Positions 59,187 to 64,000 of a stretch of 64,000 nt of DNA are shown one piece after another. Below the pieces are notes generated by a model. That model saw nothing but the letters and a program-made list of their open reading frames with translations, ran no database searches and was not told the DNA's origin. Origin of the DNA: Arthrobacter terricola (GTDB lineage Bacteria > Actinomycetota > Actinomycetes > Actinomycetales > Micrococcaceae); assembly GCF_004354015.1 (NCBI RefSeq), contig NZ_SMRU01000008.1, positions 1 to 64,000 on the forward strand, read 5' to 3'. Numbering within the stretch: the stretch's first letter is position 1; every line of letters starts with the position of its first letter. The position numbers were made by a program, and so were the translations under genes.

Positions 59187-61676
59187 GTGTTCCCCTCGAA
59201 ACGACAACCCAGGGCGATGGCCACGGCGGCCATGGCGATCGCCGCCGGCCTGGCCCTGCCGGCGCTCACCGCCGCGGGCAGCCCGGCGTCAGGGCCGTCC
59301 TACAGCGAGCCCTACAGGCCCCAGGTCCATTTCACCCTTCCCCAGAGTTGGATGGGCGATCCCAACGGCCTGGTCTACCGGGACGGCCGCTATTACCTCT
59401 ACAGTTACGGCAGCTGGCAGGCGGCGACCAGCACGGATCTGGTCCACTGGCAGGACATCCCCGTGACAGGGCCCCAGCCCGACCCCGGCAGCGCGGCCTT
59501 CTACTCCGGCAGCGCGGTCGTGGACAAGGACAACACGAGCGGATTCGGCACACCCGGGAACCCGCCGATGGTTGCCATGTACACGAGCCAGATGGCTAAT
59601 GGGGACGAGACGCAGTCGTTGGCCTACAGCACCGACCAAGGGAAGAGCTGGGCCCGGTACTCCGGAAATCCGGTCCTGGACCTCAAGTCACAGAACTTCC
59701 GCGACCCCAAGGTCTTCTGGTACGCGCCGGCCCACAGCTGGATGATGGTGATCGCGCTCTCCGACCAGCACAAGGTCTCCTTCTACCGCTCACCCGACCT
59801 GAAGAACTGGTCCCACGTAAGCGACTTCGGCCCTTCGGGCGCGACGACGGGGGTGTGGGAGATGCCAGACCTCTACCAGCTGCCCGTCGACGGGAACCCG
59901 AACAACCTGAAGTGGGTGCTCAGCGTCAGCGTAGGCAGCACCGGCGTGCAGTACATAGTGGGCCAATTCGACGGCACAACCTTCACCCCGGACGAGCCCG
60001 CCACCTACACCCCACCCACGGGTACCCCTCTCGACAGCTTCGAATCCGGCAGCTACGGGAACTGGACAACAAGCGGCACTGCGTTCGGCACCGCGCCCGC
60101 AACCGGCGCCCTGCCAAACCAGCAGGCAGTCACCGGGTTCCCAGACAGCTACGTCGTGAACAGCTTCAACGGGGGCGACGCGTCCACGGGCACCCTCAGC
60201 TCGCCGACGTTCACGATCAGCAAGCCCCATCTGAACTTCCGCGTCGGCGGCGGAAACCACCCCTACATCGCCGACACCGTCCCCTTCGGCACCCTGCCGT
60301 CAGGGCAGGTCTTCGACGATTTCTCCGGAACCACCTACGGTGCCGGCTGGACAGCGACCGGCTCGTTCGCCAATTCCGGGCCCTCCACCGAAAGTCTGCC
60401 GAACCAGCTCGGCCCCAAGGCCCTCGACACGTACGCCCCCGACGGCGATGCCGGGACCGGAACCATCACCTCGCCGACCTTCACAATCAATAGTCCCTAC
60501 ATCGATCTGCAGGTGGCCGGCGGGAACCATCCGTGGGGACAGGCGAACCCGACAGCAGTCAACCTGATCGTCGGTGGCAGGGTCGTCGCGACCACCACCG
60601 GCAACAACGCCCCCGACCTCGCCTGGACGAACTGGGGCGTGAGCCAGTACCAAGGCCAGCAGGCCCAGATCCAGGTTGTCGACCAGAACGACGGATCCAC
60701 CGGATGGGGACACCTCATGGTTGGGGACATCGTCCTCGCCGACGCCCCCGCCAAGCCCTTCGACACCCAGACCTCCGTCAACCTCGTCGTCGATGGACAA
60801 GTCGTCCGCTCCACGACGGGTGCCAACAGCGAGGACCTCGACTGGGCCTCATGGGACCTCAGCGACCTCATCGGCAAACAGGCCCAGATCCAGGTCGTCG
60901 ACCACAACAGCGGAGGATGGGGACACATCCTCGCCGACGACTTCAGCCAGAGCGACGCCCCAGCGCTGAACGCCGTCCAGCGCGCCCACTGGGTCGACTA
61001 CGGTGCAGACTTCTACGCCTTCAACACCTGGAACAACACGCCCAACGGCCAGCGAATCGGTGTGGCGTGGATGAGCAATTGGGCCTACGCAGGCCAAATC
61101 CCCACCAACCCCTGGAAGGGCGCCGAGACATTGCCGCGCACCCTATCCCTGAAGACCATCGACGGCAAGGTGGAACTGGCCCAGGAACCGGTACAGGCGC
61201 TCGCGACGCTCCGGGACGGGCCCGCGATCAATGCCAAGGGCGTGACGGCCTCGAACGCGACGACTGCACTCCCCGCGAGCGGCCAAACCCTGGACCTCAC
61301 CGCGCACCTCACCGCAAGCACAGCATCGAATTTCGGGCTTAACGTGCGCGCCGGAAATGGCCAGTACACACAGATCGGCTACGACACCCACAGCGGCCAG
61401 GTCTATATCGACCGGACTCACTCCGGGAAAGTGGACTTCAGCTCCACCTTCCCCGGAAGGCAGACCGCCCCGCTGGCCCTTGACCAGGGCGGGGTGACGC
61501 TCCACGTCATCGTGGACGCCTCCTCCGTGGAGGTCTACGCAGACCAGGGGCAGGTCACCCTCACCGACCAGATCTTCCCGGACGCCACGAGCACGGGGGT
61601 CAGCCTCTTCGCCGACGGCGGGACTGCCACCCTCGATACCCTCCAGGGTTGGCACCTCAAGTCGATCTGGAACTGA
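59187..61676 (+). CDS. Secreted GH32 levanase with nested beta-sandwich inserts
   Basis: 829 residues, GTG start behind AAGGAGG. Signal peptide (about 1-33). Catalytic WMGDPNG (Asp58), RDPKVF (Asp173) and EMPDLY (Glu225, where most enzymes have ECP). At about 280-590 an insertion interrupts the GH32 region: half a beta-sandwich (282-360), a complete related one (375-518), then the missing second half (528-590). The catalytic region resumes at HWVDYGADFYAFNTW. It probably degrades extracellular levan to pieces for the ABC importer. Confidence 0.93.
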   Translation: MFPSKRQPRAMATAAMAIAAGLALPALTAAGSPASGPSYSEPYRPQVHFTLPQSWMGDPNGLVYRDGRYYLYSYGSWQAATSTDLVHWQDIPVTGPQPDPGSAAFYSGSAVVDKDNTSGFGTPGNPPMVAMYTSQMANGDETQSLAYSTDQGKSWARYSGNPVLDLKSQNFRDPKVFWYAPAHSWMMVIALSDQHKVSFYRSPDLKNWSHVSDFGPSGATTGVWEMPDLYQLPVDGNPNNLKWVLSVSVGSTGVQYIVGQFDGTTFTPDEPATYTPPTGTPLDSFESGSYGNWTTSGTAFGTAPATGALPNQQAVTGFPDSYVVNSFNGGDASTGTLSSPTFTISKPHLNFRVGGGNHPYIADTVPFGTLPSGQVFDDFSGTTYGAGWTATGSFANSGPSTESLPNQLGPKALDTYAPDGDAGTGTITSPTFTINSPYIDLQVAGGNHPWGQANPTAVNLIVGGRVVATTTGNNAPDLAWTNWGVSQYQGQQAQIQVVDQNDGSTGWGHLMVGDIVLADAPAKPFDTQTSVNLVVDGQVVRSTTGANSEDLDWASWDLSDLIGKQAQIQVVDHNSGGWGHILADDFSQSDAPALNAVQRAHWVDYGADFYAFNTWNNTPNGQRIGVAWMSNWAYAGQIPTNPWKGAETLPRTLSLKTIDGKVELAQEPVQALATLRDGPAINAKGVTASNATTALPASGQTLDLTAHLTASTASNFGLNVRAGNGQYTQIGYDTHSGQVYIDRTHSGKVDFSSTFPGRQTAPLALDQGGVTLHVIVDASSVEVYADQGQVTLTDQIFPDATSTGVSLFADGGTATLDTLQGWHLKSIWN

Positions 61677-61682
61677 AACTAC

Positions 61683-61717
61683 CCTGCCCGGCACGGCCGA
61701 AGGCCGTGCCGGGCAGG
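61683..61717. terminator. Perfect 16-bp hairpin between convergent genes
   Basis: 61683-61698 pairs exactly with 61702-61717, loop GAA. It follows the levanase stop by 6 bp. No T-run on either side, so termination efficiency is uncertain. Confidence 0.65.
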
Positions 61718-61778
61718 TCCACTCCGGGGAATGCCGAGGGGACTGACGCTTTGGCTGGAATCGACCACCGCCAGGACC

Positions 61779-62432
61779 TCACTGCCCCCTAATGATCCGA
61801 CGCTGCGTGGCCACCGCAATTGCCGCCGTGCGGTTGTCCACGCCCAACTTGGCGTATATGTGCACCAGATGCGTCTTGACCGTCGCCTCAGAGATGAACA
61901 ATTTTCGCGCAATAGCCCGGTTGCTCATACCGGTGGCGAGGAGCTCCACGAGTTGGACTTCACGCCCGCTCAATACGGGCATCGGATTCCGGATCCGCCC
62001 CACGAGCCGGGCGGCCACCTCGGGCGCCAGTGCCGTCTGGCCCGCAGCCGCGGACACCACGGCCTGGCGGATCTGGTCCGGCGGTGCATCCTTGAGCATG
62101 TAACCGCTCGCGCCCGCTTCGATCGCGGCGAGGATATCGGCGTCGTTGTCGTAGGTGGTAAGGATCAGTACGGGTGGCGGGGGAGTACCTGCTTCACCAG
62201 CCTTGATCTTCGCTGTCGCGGTCACACCGTCCATGCCCGAACCCATCTGAAGGTCCATAAGAACGAGGTCCACGGGTTCACCCAGGACGTGTAGCTTCGA
62301 CAACTCCACCAAGGCCGCACCGCCGTCGGACGCTTCTCCCACGACGTCGATGCCCGGGAAGCCGGCGAGCATCGCCCGGAGGCCCGCCCTCACCACGGGA
62401 TGGTCGTCCACCAAGAGGACCCTAATATTCAC
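61779..62432 (-). CDS. NarL/FixJ-family response regulator
   Basis: 217 residues. Receiver VLLVDDHPVVRAGLR with phospho-Asp about 60 (VLMDLQMG), C-terminal LuxR HTH (LSGREVQLVELLATGMSNRA, VKTHLVHIYAKLG). The GTG start at 62432 overlaps the kinase end by 11 bp. A longer frame to 62591 lies inside the kinase gene and was rejected. Confidence 0.93.
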   Translation of the reverse strand: MNIRVLLVDDHPVVRAGLRAMLAGFPGIDVVGEASDGGAALVELSKLHVLGEPVDLVLMDLQMGSGMDGVTATAKIKAGEAGTPPPPVLILTTYDNDADILAAIEAGASGYMLKDAPPDQIRQAVVSAAAGQTALAPEVAARLVGRIRNPMPVLSGREVQLVELLATGMSNRAIARKLFISEATVKTHLVHIYAKLGVDNRTAAIAVATQRRIIRGQ

Positions 62433-63711
62433 CGGATGCCTCCTGTACCGAACCGCGTTCAGGAGCGACCAGGAGTGGGAGCCGGACAGCCACCACGGTC
62501 CCCTCCGCTGGCGCCGACTCCACATCCAGCGTTCCTTCCAAGGCCGCGAGCCGCTCGCGCAGGGCTGCAAGTCCGACGCCGGTTCCGTCACCCCGCGATT
62601 CCGCAGCCGCGGTTCCGGCCGGATCGAAGCCTATGCCGTCGTCGAACACGTCCATGGTCACCTCGGATTCCAAGAATGAAAGGGTAACGACGGCGGTACT
62701 TGCGTGGGCGTGAGCCCACACGTTAGCGAGCAGGGACTGTGCAGCGCGCAGCAGGGTGGCCTGGTGCGGATTCGGGAGCGGAACCGGCGTGCCCTGGAGT
62801 TCAAAACGGCAACGCAGCGCCGCTCCACGTGCAGCCGCCTCTGCCTCGGTCTTCGCGCAAAGCCGCTGCAAAGCGTCCGTCAGGCCGGAGTCGACAAGGT
62901 CCGGAGAGCGAAGTCCGCGGACGAAGTTCCGTGCCTCCGCCAAGTTGCTGGCGGCGGTTTCCTGGACAGTCCGGAGGCGGTCGCGCGCCGCCGTGTTGTC
63001 TCCAGCGTTGAGTGCCTGCTCAGCCGAACGGCCCATGAGGATGATGCTTGAGAAACCCTGGGCCAACGTGTCATGGATCTCGCGGGCGAGGCGTTCACGC
63101 TCGGCCAGCATTCCGGCGTCGTGCTGGCTACGCGCCAACTCGGCGCGGGTACGCCGCAACTCCTCGGCGGCGAGTCTCTGGTTGTCCGCCTCGACATAAA
63201 GCGCCCTGTATGCCAATCCAGTGACTACCGCGAACGCGGCTCCAAGCACAGGCCCAAGGACTGCGGGAAGCTGCAAGGCGTCCGCCCCGGCGCCGCGGTT
63301 GTGGAACCATAGGGCGCCGATCAGGAGTGCCGTGCTGGCCGCGATTGCGGGCAAGGCGAGGCGCCGCGGCAACACATGGAGCTGAAGGAAGAACAACGGA
63401 AAGGCGATCCACGCGAAATCCGGGCTGATAAGCACCAAAACGAGCCACAAGCCGCACACCGTGGCGAGCCAGCACCGCGCGTACGGCTTCGGATCAAAGC
63501 GCTCGGGGTTGAGGGCATGCCTTTTCTCGAGGACGGTCCCCACCAAATACACGGCGGCAAGCAGAACCGCGCCGGCCAAGCCCGCACCGATGGCTAGCGG
63601 GGAGAGACCCGCCATCGCAAGCCTGAGGACCGCGACCAGCAGAAGGACTGCAAAGCCGACGTGCAGGCTGACGCGCAGGACACGCAGGATGGTGGAGGAG
63701 CCACTGGGCAT
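62422..63711 (-). CDS. Sensor histidine kinase (HisKA_3 type)
   Basis: 429 residues with about five membrane helices (about 12-170), a coiled linker, the H-box ERLAREIHDTLAQGFSSIIL (His about 213), and an HATPase domain with DDGIGFDPAG and GVGLAALRERLAAL. Divergent from an ABC permease gene, its probable target. Confidence 0.93.
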   Translation of the reverse strand: MPSGSSTILRVLRVSLHVGFAVLLLVAVLRLAMAGLSPLAIGAGLAGAVLLAAVYLVGTVLEKRHALNPERFDPKPYARCWLATVCGLWLVLVLISPDFAWIAFPLFFLQLHVLPRRLALPAIAASTALLIGALWFHNRGAGADALQLPAVLGPVLGAAFAVVTGLAYRALYVEADNQRLAAEELRRTRAELARSQHDAGMLAERERLAREIHDTLAQGFSSIILMGRSAEQALNAGDNTAARDRLRTVQETAASNLAEARNFVRGLRSPDLVDSGLTDALQRLCAKTEAEAAARGAALRCRFELQGTPVPLPNPHQATLLRAAQSLLANVWAHAHASTAVVTLSFLESEVTMDVFDDGIGFDPAGTAAAESRGDGTGVGLAALRERLAALEGTLDVESAPAEGTVVAVRLPLLVAPERGSVQEASGEY

Positions 63712-63773
63712 GATCCTCAGCCTAATCCCGCTGAGTGACAGATTTGCCCGGATTCGCCCTAGCCCGGGCGGTA

Positions 63774-63804
63774 ATCAACCAAAAGGTTGATCCACGGGTC
63801 AACC
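63774..63804. promoter_or_regulatory. Repeated TCAACC half-sites before the ABC permease
   Basis: ATCAACC (63774-63780) and GGTTGAT (63785-63791) form a 7-bp dyad around AAAA, with a third TCAACC at 63799-63804. Likely response-regulator binding site in the divergent promoter region. Confidence 0.55.
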
Positions 63805-63899
63805 AAGGCGCGCCGACGGATCCACCTCCTCCCCGATGCGGCGATTACGGCCGGCCGCGAGAGTTGGAACAAGACCACAAACCGAACCAAAGGACCTCC

Positions 63900-64000
63900 A
63901 TGTTTCTCGCCGTGCGCGATATCCGCTTCGCCAAGGGCCGCTTTGCCCTCATGGGGAGCGTCGTCGCCCTGATCACGCTCCTCCTGGTCATGCTCTCCGG
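63900..64000 (+). CDS. ABC transporter permease, N-terminal start (runs off the right edge)
   Basis: ATG 63900 behind AAAGGA. The 33 visible residues, MFLAVRDIRFAKGRFALMGS then VVALITLLLVMLSG, contain an amphipathic start and the first membrane helix of FtsX-type permeases often found next to a NarL-type two-component system. The rest lies outside. Confidence 0.7.
   Translation, partial: MFLAVRDIRFAKGRFALMGSVVALITLLLVMLS

Noticed and set aside
1..64000. tRNA, rRNA or riboswitch genes
   Set aside because: No tRNA cloverleaf, rRNA stretch or known riboswitch core was recognised by eye; a covariance-model scan would be needed to exclude small RNAs.

Overview
The window is high-GC actinobacterial DNA and most resembles the Arthrobacter/Paenarthrobacter group (Micrococcaceae). 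The reasons are the gene style, the frequent ATGA and GTGA stop/start overlaps, several TTG and GTG starts, and the dnaB / rplI-rpsR-ssb-rpsF cluster typical of actinobacteria. No rRNA, tRNA, CRISPR array or prophage was seen. This identification comes from reading the sequence, not from a database search.

Layout. 1-0.3 kb: end of an IS630-type transposase. 0.4-9.9 kb: housekeeping DNA. It holds a surface protein, an AI-2E-type permease, dnaB with a 620-bp upstream region rich in DnaA boxes, two membrane-anchored proteins with L7/L12-like C-terminal motifs, an FMN reductase, a PhzF protein and the rpsF-ssb-rpsR-rplI operon. 10-17.6 kb: M18 aminopeptidase, an ABC-2 exporter fused in one operon with a two-component system, and a PAP2/diacylglycerol-kinase fusion. 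17.6-21.6 kb: a MacAB-like efflux operon. 21.7-30 kb: small TetR-controlled operons, an ABC-F protein and a lipoprotein class B PBP. 30-34.4 kb: a LacI-controlled sugar or polyol divergon (Gfo/Idh/MocA dehydrogenase against two TIM-barrel epimerases). 34.4-37.3 kb: aldo/keto reductase, a hipBA toxin-antitoxin pair and a STAS-like protein.

37.4-48.9 kb is catabolic. The most unusual part is 40.7-48.9 kb: an RraA-type aldolase, an MHS transporter and three divergent relatives of the 5-oxoprolinase subunits PxpA/B/C, followed by an SDR dehydrogenase, an aminotransferase and two paralogous TetR regulators. The two halves start with almost identical 20-bp promoter elements, so they probably form one regulon for import, ATP-dependent ring opening, oxidation, transamination and aldol cleavage of an unidentified compound.

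49.8-61.7 kb: next to a truncated mazEF-like pair lies a fructan locus. It has an intracellular GH32, an ABC importer without its own ATPase, a LacI regulator with three CG-centred operators 46 and 23 bp apart, a second GH32 with a non-canonical nucleophile motif, another LacI, and a secreted GH32 carrying a beta-sandwich insert nested inside another. The window ends with a second NarL-type two-component system divergent from the first codons of an ABC permease.

Other structure of note: 17-bp tandem triplets at two gene ends that place stop codons in all three frames, a perfect 24-bp inverted repeat over the hipBA promoter, and an rpsF leader able to sequester its own Shine-Dalgarno sequence.
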